Assembly: GCF_001949145.1 (NCBI RefSeq)
Contig: NW_019091404.1
Coordinates: forward strand, 2,040,661 to 2,087,851
DNA: 47,191 nucleotides
Reading direction: 5' to 3'
Source of the DNA: Acanthaster planci
Taxonomy: Eukaryota; Echinodermata; Asteroidea; Valvatida; Acanthasteridae
Each line of letters opens with the position of its first letter. The first letter of the stretch is position 1. Shown here in pieces: positions 31,693-44,589 of the stretch. The notes beneath the pieces are model-generated. The model searched no databases and was not told where the DNA came from. It was given only the letters and a program-made list of their open reading frames with translations. The translations under genes and the position numbers were made by a program.

Positions 31693-34600
31693 ATGGAACA
31701 GTCACCGGGTTCTGCAAAGATGGAACAGCCGTTGGTTTCAGCAAAGACTCCCATAGCAGTCGTTGGCATTGGTGAGTGTAGTTGATAAAATTCAACGTCG
31801 TTTCAAAAACTAGCAGTGAAAACCTTATAGACTGCAAAATTCGTCTCATTAATCAGAGTAGTTTAAGAGACAACTGATTTCACAAATTTCTGTTAAGCTT
31901 GTGGAAACGACTATCTAAAAAAATCTTGACTTGAAACGTTTTCTCTTTGTTGTAGTTTCCCCAGCCAAATTGGCAAACATAAAATCTTCCTGACTTTCCT
32001 GTTGCAATGTTTCTTCAATATGCAATCTTCTGCCTTTTTGAGAGCTGATATCTTCAGGAGGCATTGTGTAACTTCCAATATCCAATAATAATTGAATTCC
32101 CGGGTCAACACGTCCTTGTGCACTTGACACGTCCGCGCTAACCTTGACCAACGCGTTGGGCGAATCTGGCCTACTTCGTGGCTGCACTCTATTCACGATT
32201 GTCTAGACCGTGCGCTATAATGTTAAGCCTTATGCATGTGTTGCGCAGTAATATTCACTACGCGTACGTACTCACCCATACGTGAATGCACTGCGCTACC
32301 TACATGTACATGTACACGTACGTGACGTGTACATGTACCGTACGGGGTTGGCGGCACTAGGATAGCACACGGTGGCTCTTTTGCCGTGGGCTGCGCCCGT
32401 GCTTCCGGCCCGATAACCTCCCGTCGAAACAAGGCTACGTGCGCGCTGAACGTACACACACTGGATATTGCGACTTGCCACAAAATTTTGCCATCTCTGT
32501 GCTTCCTTCTACAAATTGTGTGAAAGGCATTAGCCCAACTCCCTGTAAGGGCAGCGGGGATGAGTGGCATCTCAAAGGAGACCTCAACAGGGTTCCTGTA
32601 GAAATCTGTCAGCCAAATTCCAACTTCAACAGGACTTTCCGAGTCCAAAATAAGAATATTTCCATGACATTAAACATCATTTCGGAGAGAAATTGTTTGG
32701 TATTACCAAACTGTCGTAGCCATTACTGTATAGACTACCGAGGATAGCTTGCGAATTTATTATTTATAAAGGAGGCCTATCAAAAAGAACCCTTGCGTGA
32801 TTTTGATTTCCGTAACTTTTTAATTACTGTTTTCCTCTGCCAAATTTTCCATGTCTTTTCTATGACTTTCCAGGACAACCTTTTGCCAGTTTTTCAGTGA
32901 CCGTGAAAACTCTGGTGGTTCATTGGGTCATATTGTTACTTTTTATACTTCCTTGTTTTATTAAAAATTTAGATCAGATGAATAAAATCTGTTTTTTCTT
33001 TAAAACATACTGAAAGCTTGACGCTCGAGAAAAACAGTGCAAAAGGAAAACACGAATTCCATCAAAAACCTCGGTCTGTGTTATGTCCAAAAACATTCCT
33101 GCCACGAATTTTTCTATATAAAATGTACATCAGTTGCAATATTGATTCAACTTAATTTCCACGTGTCCGTCTCAGAAAACACACAAAATAATAAAAAGGC
33201 AAGGACAGGTCATTCGATAAAACATTAAAGAGAAGAGTTTCAAGTATGTTTTCAATGTTCTTCTATTAATGTTTAGCAATTTAAGCCCGACTGATTTGTT
33301 GAAATTGCTGAAAGAAAAAAATCAAACTCTTAATATGATTTTTAAATTATGATTTTCTGCCTTTAATTGCAGGATGCCGAATGCCTGGAGGTGTCAACTC
33401 CCCTAAAGAATTCTGGGATGCCTTGGTTCGGGGTGACGACATGATCAGCGAGGTTCCTCCGGACAGATGGTCTTTAGAATCATTCCATGATCCTGATCAA
33501 TCCAACCATAGTAAGATGGTGACAAGACGATGTGGCTTCATCCATGACATCGACAAGTTTGACAACACTTTTTTCAAGATTTCACCTCGAGAGGCAAGCT
33601 CCATGGACCCCCAGCAGCGCCACATCCTCGAGGTCACCTACGAAGCATTTGAAGACGCGGGAATCATCCCAAACACTCTCCAAGAATCCTGTGGTGTGTA
33701 CATCGGTGTTGGCATGATGGATTATCCCATTATGCTAATGGATACCTCACTCACAAACCCCTACACTCACACTGGTGTGGCTCACTCTGCGGTCGCAAAC
33801 CGCATCTCTTACGCCTTCGACCTCCGAGGCCCCTCTTACGTCATAGACACTGCCTGCGCGTCATCTATGACTGCCATGCACAGTGCCTGTAATGCAATCT
33901 GGGATGGCGAGTGCACCATTGCTGTCGCAGGAGGCTGCAACAGTCTAATCATCCCTGAGGTTACTGTTGGTTTCAGCGCTTTGGGCGTCTTATCACCTGA
34001 GGGAAAGTGCTGTCCATTTTCTGATACCGCCAAGGGCTACGTAAGAAGTGAAGGATGGGGTGTCTTCATCCTTAAGCCACTTGACTTGGCACAAGCCGAC
34101 CATGACCACATCTACTCTATCATCCGTGGTAGTGCCATTGCTGCAAATGGTTTCAGCAAGAGTCTTACTATGCCATCAGCACCAGCCCAAGAGATGGTGA
34201 TGAAGAATGCCTATGAACGCTCAGGAGTGCCGCTGTCTTTTGTGAGGTACGTTGAGGCACATGGGACGGGCACACCTGTGGGCGATCCCATCGAAGCTGG
34301 TGCTATTGGACGAACCTTTGGCCACCAAAAAGACACTCCAATCAAAATAGGATCCGTGAAGAGCAACTTTGGCCACAATGAGTGCGCTGCTGGGATCACG
34401 GCTGCCATCAAAGTGGCTCTCATGTTAGAGAAGAATATGCTGGTGCCCACCATAAACTTTTCGAACGCCAACCCCAACATTGACCTACAACAACTCAACC
34501 TTCAAGTCCAGACAAAACTGGAGCCGCTGGACACAAAGCCAGATGACGACTACACTGTGGGCCTCAACAGCTTCGGCTTCGCCGGAGCAGTTGCTCACAT

Positions 34601-37600
34601 GATCTTCCAGAAGAGACCAAAAGCAAGACAGGTAACACTGAGAGAATCAGTGGGCTGGAAGTTTGGTGATGACAAAGTTGGTAGGCCAATTATCCTGCCA
34701 CTTTCTGCAAAATCAGGAGAAGCTCTGAAGGATCTTGCAAAGAAGTGGCTGGAATTTGAATCTGACAACGATGCCCTCAGCGTGACATCATGGCAGGCAA
34801 CACGCAGAGAACATCATTCTTACCGGATGGCTGTCATCGCTGACTCTGCTACATCTTGCAGACAGAGCCTAGAGGGGTTTCTTGAAGGTGCTGGATCTGA
34901 ATCTGTAGTTACTGGCACAGCTTCTCAAGAAAAACCAAAGGTCTGTTTCGTTTTCCCTGGCCAAGGTCAGCAGTGGGAGGATATGGGCCGGAAACTATAC
35001 ATAGCTGAGAGCGTGTTCCGGGACACTGTTAACACCTGTGACAAAATCTTCAAGAAGATGTCTGGGTGGTCTCTACTGGAATGTTGTGGATTGTTCAACA
35101 GCCATTCTATTAATCTCGACGATTCACCGTACACGTCGGTAGAAAATGCCCTCAATCAAGTCGAAGTCATCCAACCTGCCATCATGTTCATTCAGGTGGC
35201 ACTCTTCCATCTCTGGCGACATTGGGGAGTGCGACCTGATGTTGTGGTAGGACACAGCCTCGGCGAGATCTCTGCAGCTTACGCCAGTGGTGGACTGACC
35301 CTAGAGGAAGCTGTAGCCGTCATTTATCACAGAAGCCACGAGCAAGCCAAGCAAGAGGGCACTGGTAGAATGGCTGCCCTACGAGCCACAAGGGAACAAG
35401 CAGAGAAGATCTGTCAAGAACACCAGAATCTCTACATAGCAGCAGTCAATGCACCTGGCGCAATTACTCTCGCTGGCAACCGAGATGTCATTGCCAGTGT
35501 AGTTGAACAAAATCCTGGAAAGGCTAAGCAACTCCGAGTAACTTGTGCCTTTCATACTCCAGAGATGGATCCAATCAAGGAGCCATTCACTAAGGCCATG
35601 GAAGGTGTTGTCAAGAGTGAACCCGGCCATAGAGATGTTCCTTACTACTCCACTGTGACAGGTGAATACTATGATGGAAGTTTTGGCACTGATTACTGGT
35701 GGAAAAACATCCGAGGTGCTGTACTCTTCCAGCCTGCCATAGAAGCTGTTCTGCAGGAGACAAGGGCCAATGTCTTCCTTGAAATTGCTGCCTCAAATAC
35801 ACTGCTGTCTTCTGTGAAACAGATCGCACGTGGTTTGGATCCCAAGCACCCTCCTGTTACTATCAACTCCAGCCTGCGGAGCAAAGACGATCTGAAAAGT
35901 ATCCAGAGAGCAGTGGGAACCCTGTATGCAAATGGGACTGAATTAGACTGGGCCGCAGTAACTCATGAATCGGCTGAGTGGACGCCGGTACCTACATATC
36001 CATGGCAACACCAGTCTTTTTGGTTGGAGACAGAGGAGAGACAGAAGCGTCGCCTTGGTTTGGATGACCGCACATTCAAAGGGCAAAATGGCAACCTCAC
36101 ATTGGAGATGTTCCCCTTCTTTGCTGATCACGTGATAGGCAACCGCATTGTCTTCCCTGGTGCTGGCTACATGGAGTACATGGCACAGATGGCTTTCGAG
36201 GAGACTGAAAAACCAGCTCTCAAAAACATCAATTTCACCCGTGTCCTGCCTTGGCCTGAAGACACAGACTCCAAGAAATGCACCGTGAAGCTTGGGCTGG
36301 TGAAAGATGGAGCAGGGCTGCAAGTCACCTGTGAAGGCAACCCGCACAGCAATGCTAAGATAGATGTCTCCAGGAAAACGGATGTGGAAGAAAGTCTTCC
36401 TCTTGAGAAGATAACAGAACGGTGCTCAACTGAGGTAACAAGTGAGGACTTTTACGCCAGGCTCCAAGACGTGGGTCTTTCCTATGGGCCTGCCTTCCAG
36501 ATGGTGAATAAGATGTTTCTTGGTGATGGTGAGGCACTTGCCGTACTGCATGCTGCTCCTGACAACAAACAGAGAATCCAAGTGGCTCATCTGGACGCAA
36601 CTTTCCAACTCGCTTTGTCTGCCATGGGCTCAAACAGCGGCATGTACCTTCCTGTACACATCGACTCCCTTGAGATGTCCAGAGAGGCCATTCCATCTGG
36701 AGAACCCATTCTTGCCTACACCAGAATCATCGACTGCGACAGTATGATCCTCACAGCAGATATCACCATGGCTACTGAACAAGGTAAACTCTTAGCAACA
36801 TTGAAGGGGTTCCAGGCACAGAACTTCAATGGAAATCACTCAGATGTTCCAATTGAATCTTGCATCTACACTACCCAGTGGCAACCAGCCTCAGCAAAGA
36901 CTCTGCCAACGTCAATCGTCAAAGACGTTTTTGAAGAGAGCAATCTTCGTCAGACATATGGGGATGAGATGGATGCCATTGATCGAGCAGAAGATGTTCT
37001 TGATGATGTTGAGGGCGTCTGCGTCTCTTACATCCGACACGCCCTTGATACAGTGCCACCTAAGGAAAGGGCACAGGGTAAGAGCTACACTAAGTACATC
37101 AATCGGTTTAAAACCATTGCCAAGAATGCAAGCAGCAAAGTCGTTGGGTATCAAGAAATTCCTGCAGTCTTGGAGAAGATTATCCAGCACGTTCCTGAGC
37201 TGGACTCAGAGGTGAACTTGATCAAGAGTCTCGGTGAAGCCTTGCCTGACACTCTTCGTGACCCGCAGGTTGCCGTTCCCCTCATGTTTTGTCCTGAGGG
37301 GCTGGACCGTTACTTCTATGACTCACTCAGCACAAGAATCTACTACAAAGCTGGAGCTGAAGCAGTAGTCAGGGCTGTTCGAGAAGCTGCCAAGCACAAA
37401 AAGGTAGTCCGTGTCCTGGAGCTTGGGGCTCGGATTGGAGGTTTGACTCGCTTCATTGTTGATCCACTGAAGGATTTGGGAACTGAAAAGAAAATGGAGT
37501 ATGTCTTCACTGATGTGAGTGCCACCTTCTTCCAGCAAGCCCAGGGGAACCTCCAGGAGTTTCCCTTCATCCAGTACAAACAGCTAGACATTGAAAAAGA

Positions 37601-40600
37601 CATCAGAGACCAAGCGTTTGTTCCTGGCAGCTTCGATGTTGTAATATGTCTCGATACCCTGCACGCAGCTGTTGATGTTCAAAGAAGTACAGCCTTCATG
37701 ACAAACCTACTCAGTACAGATGGGTTGATGTTTATTATAGAGGGAACCAACACACACTACCTGACTGAACTGTGGTTTGGGGCTCTTGATGTATGTTGGG
37801 TCTTTGATGATTTTCGTAAGGAGCGATGCTGGCTGAATCACCAAGGCTGGTTGGTAACCATGGAGAAAGTTGGTCTCAGAGAAATCTCATCAGCATCCTC
37901 GCCAAACGAATTCTTCCATTCTGTGTTTGTGGGAAGAAAGCCTTCCGTTACTGAACAAAATCACCGAAGATACATCCATCAAGAGGGGCTACTCATAATT
38001 CGCGATGGCAACAACAGATTCTCATCAGAATTTCTTCCTCACTTTCATGGCGAGGTCCAGATCAGCAACTTCTCTGAGGCAAAATCTCTGGATCGTACAT
38101 TCAGCGAGCACGAAGACAGCCCAATGGAGGTGATGTACATCTACAGCGAAGAAGACGCCGAGCTCCATGCTCTCTTGAAACTTTTCCAGGCAGTGGAGTC
38201 GTACCCCGACGCTGTGAAGAAAATTTGGGTGGTGACCAAGGGAGGTAATATGGACTCCTCTCGTGTAAATGGATCTCTGGCTGTTGGCCTAACCAGGGCT
38301 GTCAGCAATCAGATTCCAGGTGTGTCAATTTTCTCAGTGGATTTTGACCCACAAAGTTCTCTTCCAGAAAATGTCCAAGAGATGCTGAAGCTGATGAATG
38401 ATCCTAATCTCGGGGAAAGAGAGCTTGTGATCCGTAAGAAGGAACGGCTTGTTCCACGAGTAATGCATCAAGATCTGAACACAAGCAACAAGATCCAGTC
38501 CACGAGATGGCGTGTGGAGCAGGATTTACGAGGTCAAGTAGGTAAAGGTGCTTCCATCGATGATCTTAATTTTCACAATGTCTGTGATTTTGAAGTCCCA
38601 CCAGGCCACATGAAAATTAGAGTCAAGGCAGCTCCTCTCAACTTCAAAGATGTCATGATGGCACTTGGTCTTCTTGAAGGATTAGAAAGTGAGGCACACC
38701 CATCCTTTGGTCTGGAGTGTGCTGGAGTTGTAGAAGAAGTTGCACCTGGGGCACAGGGTTTGAAAGTTGGTGATGAAGTCATAGCATTTGGGAAAAGCTG
38801 TTTTGGTTCTCATGCCATCTGTGATGCCAGACTGACTGTCTTGAAACCGGAAAATCTCAGCTTCGTAGACAGTTCCAGTATGGGTGTGGTGTTTGTGACT
38901 GCCTATCTTTGCCTCGTCGAGCGAGCCAATCTGCAGAGGGATGAGACCGTCTTGATTCATTCAGCCTGTGGTGGAGTTGGTCTAGCAGCTATCCAGATTG
39001 CTAAAATGATAGGTGCCCGGATTATCTGCACAGCTGGTACAGAGGAGAAGAGGGCCTACCTACAGAAGGAGCTTGGTGTCGACATGGTTAGTGACTCAAG
39101 GTCATCTCAATTTTATGATGACGTCATGAAATGGACCAATGATGAGGGAGTGGACGTGGTCTTAAACTCTCTGTCTGGCAAGCTGCTTCAAACAGGTATA
39201 TCCCTGCTTGGTCCAGGTGGAAGGTTCTGTGAGATCGGTAAGAGGGACATTCTGCAGAGTTCCAACCTCCCCATGGGATTCTTCCTGGAGAACAAGGTCT
39301 TTCATTCCTGCCAAGTAGATGTCTTAATGAAGCAGCGTCCAGCAACAGTTCAGAAAATCATGCGGAAGGTTGTCTGCCTGTTTGAGAACGAGAAGCTGAA
39401 GCCCATTCCAGTCACAGTCCATCCCATCATGGAACTTAAGGAAACATTCCGGGTGATGTCTAAGGGCTCTCACATTGGCAAGATCGCCTTTGAAGTACCT
39501 GAAGATTTCCAGCCACCAGAATTACAGCCCTCACTGCACCTGTTCAGGTCCAGTGCCACCTACATTATCACTGGTGGGTTTGGTGGCATTGGGCAAGCTC
39601 TCTCCAGATGGCTTTGTCAGAATGGTGCCAAGAGCATTGTTCTTGTCTCGCGAAGGGGGGCTCAGACAGCAGCTGCGAGGAGGACAGTGAACTACCTGAA
39701 GCGCAACAAAGTTAACCTTTACGAGTTCTCTCTTGATATTTCAAGCAAAAAGAGCGTTGCGTCAATGTTGGAGAAGCTGCGAGATAACAAGAGAGTCCCT
39801 AAAGTCAGAGGTATCTTCCACCTGGCAGGTGTCATTGAAGAGGAAAATCTGTCACAGATAACATTTGACCAGTTGTCCCGCATTCTGGGTGCCAAGGCAA
39901 AGGGAGCCAGAATCCTCCATGAGCTGACTCAAGAGGACCAACTTGACATCTTCTTCATGCTGTCTTCGATTTCCACTACCTGGGGACATCAAGCACAGCC
40001 CGTCTATTGCGCCGCTAACGCCTACCTTGACGCCTTGGCTGAGAAGCGACACAGCAACGGCTTACCTGCACTCTCAGTGCAGCTGGCACCCGTCAGAGGA
40101 GCTGGGTACCTGGAGGACAAGGGACAGACAGTTAAGGTGCTAGCCATGAAGGGAAACCACCAGCTCTATGTTGATGAGTTCCTTGCAGTGCTGAGTCATC
40201 TTCTGCCACACAGGGATCTGCCGTGTGTCTGCCTTGCAAACCAGGTGAGTCCTTCATAACATAAGCTTTTCATTTTTTTTAACAGCTATTTGGGTTCAGC
40301 GACAATATGAGACAAAAAAAAATAAACCATGTGTGATAAAAAAACAAAAATGCTCAATTTCAATCGATGAAAATTAAGTTTCATTAAAACCTTAAACGAA
40401 TATTTCAAGAAATAAAAAGGATTTTACATCCTTGAACTCTTCAGCTTAATTATCTTGCCTTTCTGCAAAGAACTTGCAAAAATTTAGAACTCCTCTTAAT
40501 TTCTCAGAAAAGCAGCAGAAATAAAAAAAAACCTTCCTATAGGAAGCATCTGACATTATGCGATTGTTCCTTTTAGATATTGTGCATGTTATGCATTATT

Positions 40601-41100
40601 TGCGATTTTGCATCACAAAATACACCTGAACACACTGCCTGAATATGCATTAAACCCGTTGCTTCTTTATCAGGCAAATATTTGAACACACTATACAAAG
40701 TTCCCCATGACGCACGTATTAAATTTACTTAATGTTATCTTCAACTTCATTTATCCGCCTTCAGGACTGGGGAGCAACACAGCAATTCTGCCACAAGAAC
40801 ATGCTGAAATTCCACCACTTGGCGGCACACAATTCCAAATCATCCGGTGGGGAGGCTCGTTGCCTTGACGCCGCAGACCTGGAAGCCAGTGTAAAATCCA
40901 AGATGGCAGAACTTCTCTGCATGCCTGAAGAATCCATTGACGTCACTCAGCCCATGGTGAACTATGGCGTGGACTCTCTGGTTGCTTTGGAAATGGTAAA
41001 CTGGGCGACCAATCAGCTGGGAGTTACCATTTCCCAATTGGACATCTTGGGTGGTATAACTACAGCCGCTCTATTGGAGAAGGCTGTGGAGGCAAACTAA
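31693..41100 (+). CDS. pks: Type I polyketide synthase, FAS-like, KS-AT-DH-pseudoMT-ER-KR-ACP
   Basis: Three coding exons: 31693-31771, 33373-40244, 40765-41100; 2428 residues. GGCATTG|GTGAGT joins CAG|GATGCCG (phase 1), restoring the KS opening AVVGIGCRMPGG; CCAG|GTGAGT joins TTCAG|GACTGG in phase 0. KS (about 20-450): Cys188 in DTACASS, His323, His361. AT (about 550-850): Ser655 in GHSLGE, His754 in CAFH, whose Phe suggests malonyl-CoA. DH (about 930-1200): His946, YGP 1064-1066, Asp1101; the usual Gly four residues after the His is Asn. Methyltransferase-like region (about 1330-1500): the SAM loop reads ELGARIGG (1376-1383), with Arg1380 in place of Gly, so it is probably inactive as in animal FAS. 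ER (about 1750-2050): CGGVG at 1892-1896. KR (about 2080-2280): TGGFGGIG 2093-2100, Lys2201, Ser2225, Tyr2238, Asn2242. ACP: Ser2388 in GVDSL. No thioesterase, unlike FAS, so release needs another enzyme. Expected to build a reduced polyketide or fatty-acid-like chain in the cytosol; the product cannot be read from sequence. An FMO gene diverges 13 kb upstream. Confidence 0.96.
32223..32470. repeat. CpG- and palindrome-rich insert in PKS intron 1
   Basis: Within the 1601-base first coding-region intron this segment is much richer in CpG than its flanks. It carries a cluster of ACATGTACATGTACACGTACGTGACGTGTACATGTAC-type palindromes near 32300-32340. The minus-strand 141-codon frame across 32223-32648 has no recognisable domain. 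It may be an inserted repeat or an intronic regulatory segment; I cannot say which. Confidence 0.35.
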
Positions 41101-41697
41101 ATCCGCAAAAGACAAAAACAAAGGCTTAACGCAGGAAATGGATCAAGAAACTGCCGATTGCATATTCTTTCGCGTCGTGTCTTTTGTGACGTATTTTATT
41201 ATTTATAGAACGTGTAATATAAATCACAAATTTATTGGAAACGATTTTTAGAATTTATCTTCTGGAATTTAACTTGTTTAGAAGCAAACACTTTGTTTTC
41301 AAAAGAGGAGTTTTCACAAGAATTGAATATTTTCACAAACTCGACTCACTTTTTGACAGCATAACTTGTAAGAAGTGGTTGAAAACTGATGTTTGAGTTG
41401 AAATTCTGCGATATTTATACACCGTGTTGAAACACAAATTGAACTGTGTGGTTGTTTTAATGTTTTTGTTGTGTTGTGCCAAACTGAGACCAGTTACTCG
41501 TGTGAAAAGATGTGTTTTTTAAACTATGCTTAAACTAATAACTATTTGTTTATACAGGAGTATTTAAATGATGTTTTTATGTACTGCAAGAGAGAAAGGT
41601 TAAATGCAAAGAGCTTACAGTAAACATGTACATGATTGACAGCAGATAAAAACTGCATTATAGAAGATGCACAAATATGACAAAAGAAGCCAACTCA

Positions 41698-41703
41698 AAT
41701 AAA
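41698..41703 (+). terminator. Candidate PKS polyadenylation signal
   Basis: AATAAA about 600 bases after the PKS stop codon, followed within 20 bases by T-rich sequence. It is the first strong canonical hexamer I noticed downstream on this strand. Transcript data would be needed to confirm it. Confidence 0.45.
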
Positions 41704-44589
41704 ATCTGTCATTTTCATCCTTTAAAGCTCTATGTAACTGTATGGGACGCGGTCTTTCATAGGGAGCCCTACCAAAAATTGAATTTGCTAACGACTAGAA
41801 CAGGTTTCAGCGTTACTGTTTAAAAAAGGACACCTAACAAATCTTGGCAACAATAGGGAATCTGCCTTGAAATATTTCTCAAACCGTTTTACACAATATG
41901 ACATTTCTCTTGGTATTTTATACTAACACTGTACTGAGTAACAACCAAAGTAACAACACTTCCTTTCATGAGAAGATAGAGGAGATTGAAAGTTAGAAAT
42001 ATGTTTGAAATTTTAAAACTACTCTGTTATTTCTTTAATTGTATTTATATTTACAGCATTTTGGATAGCGCATTAAAAAAGGGTTTGCTGTGTAGTGTAG
42101 AAATCTAAACTAATGGTGCGCTTTATTCACAAAATGAATATTGACCTCGGAGGGCTAAGAGGCTCTCCTAAGGCTGAATATGGAGAATCCCGCTTGTGAT
42201 TAAGGCCGAGTGGCCACTTGCCCGTTACGTGTTAAACATGAGCTTGTTGGGTACTTCATCAAGGCAAGGTCTTTCGGGAACAAAGCACCTGCGTACAAGT
42301 GCTCATCGGATCGGCACACTGCTGATACAACAGTGTGCAAAACAGTCTCGCACGGGCTTCAGTTTGGGCAAGCGCTGGTTGGAATGCCAAGCTTATAATT
42401 ACAGTGGCCTATTGTGAATGCTACGCCATTTGAACGAATGGAAACACACACAGCGATCACAGGGTTATTATAGGCGGTGAGAGAAATGCATGTTGGGCAG
42501 GTTTTCCAATGGGAAATGGTGCGAGGACCACTTTCTTGCTCTTTACGCACACAGTTCAGAGAGCGGGCATGTAGACGTCTATACTGCAGTGTAGACTCAT
42601 TTTTATGAATTCAAATGTCAGGAAACTTAATATTCATGAACAAAACTTGCAGTGGCTACACTTGTGATTTTAATAACTATCCATATGATTTCAAGTCGGG
42701 GTTGTTGGTTTTCAGTTTCGATTAGCCGAGAACACTCACTCAAGCTTCTTGACAGTTCGTGTGGTGTGGCGCATTGGTGCTTGTAATAAAGCTGATGCGG
42801 CTTTGTAAATTTCTGACTGAAATATTTTACTGTATTTTGTCAAAAGCCTGGCCCCATGCTCTAAGCGAGAATAATGCAAAATCACTTCTATGAAAATGTA
42901 AGGTACAATACACGAAACGTTTGCACACCTGTATCAAATATGATAATGTATATAAAATTTTCCAGAAGCCTGACATCGTAGAGAACTTTTTTCCTGAATA
43001 TATTAAGTGACTTTGATACATTTTGCAGGATTCTTAACTTCGTGCTGAACGTCCAGTTTTTTCACAATAAACGTTTTTGGACTCGCCGGACTGCTGTTTC
43101 TAACAATCAGGCGTAAAGTAGTTCACAAATAGAAAAGATACAAAGTTGAAGAGCACGTGATTTGTAGATCGGTCATGAGACATTCCTACTGACCTGGCAC
43201 GTACACGTACCCGTGTCCTCTTGGAAAGGACCCGTGACACCCAAATTACGGAACGCAGTAACGAATGCGGCTGTAGTGTGCGTGCAGCAAAGCAAAATTC
43301 CGTCGCGAGTGTGCTTGCTTCGGCAGACAAAACTCTGTGCTCGTGTGAGTTAAAAATATGAAAGTGAATATAAAGAACGAACATTATAGGAATCAAAATC
43401 CCCTGTAATGGCACCAGTTTTTTTATAGTTTCTGCCTGCCAATTTTGGAAAATGTGCTATTTAATTAGTCAAATAAAAATTCGATTCAGGGTTGATTTTG
43501 AAAACGACTTAACACTTGGTTTCATTTTCGCAATGACAAGCATTCGACTTCGTATCGTGGTTATCGATAACCGATTCACAGGTTAAATATTTGTCTCTAT
43601 CCAGTGCCAGGAGTCGACCACAGCCCCTGTGCGGTTCGATATCCGGGGACCAATAATTCCAATTTTGGTCCATAAAGAAGGACTCTACAAAAAAACAACG
43701 TACAGTCGCGAAACCTTTATAACAAGGTCATTGTTTGAGAATAAAATTCTGTGGAAGAAATAGAAAATACAAGGACTTCGGGACCCAAAGTTTCTCAATT
43801 CAAAACCAGGATGTTGCATTTATAATACTCTTATTATTGGCGTTCGACTGTAGGTGTAGGTCGACTTCATTTCAACGGGCAAACCCTGACCCGGCGTGCG
43901 GTTCTCGGGACGGACGCAACTTGATGGGCAAACAATTCACTTCACAAACAGTGCAGTGAATGCCGGGGGCTGTTTTTGATTCTGGGGAACGCGGACTTTA
44001 ACTTTCGTAAGGGCAATATTTCTCCACAAGTATGACGTCAACACTAACGCCATTCGGTGGGACGAGTTAAATACGCAGTACATTTCTTTTCATGGGCTCG
44101 CTTTTATTAAAAAAAAAACAAACAAAGAACACAAAAAAGGTGGGACGTTGGTTTGAGATCCTGGTCTATTGTCCGTGCCCTCTTGTCCATTAGTTCAGGG
44201 CTAGAGCCGGATAGGGTGTGACCTGGCTCACTTTTCGAATCACAGAAGTTCACATCGTCCCACTGTTGTTATCGCTGAGCCATGCAGAGTTTGGTTAAGG
44301 GACTACTTTTATACGAATTTCAGGAATAACATTATTGTAACAAAATCCACTCAAAGGAAACTCCACATTTCGGCGAATTCGCACTGAGTTTAGATAGGAC
44401 CATCCTTTGTTTTGTGCTTCGGAAGTTCGTTAAGCAATGCAGGTTTCTAATTAATGAGCATAATATAGTCAGTGTGGTTTTGGTAATTTTAGGAGTGTGG
44501 TCCCTACATCCGGCTGGGAGCCGACGGACAGGGTCACCAGTGTAGTAAGTTTGACCACCACCATGATGAGATTGTAACATCATCGTCAA

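Noticed and set aside
32223-32648. 141-codon minus-strand open frame inside PKS intron 1
   Set aside because: It spans a CpG- and palindrome-rich segment; the translation shows no domain and includes translated repeats (HVRVHVHVG).
33836-40052. Antisense and off-frame open frames across the PKS exon
   Set aside because: They mirror the strong codon structure of the PKS and have no domains of their own.
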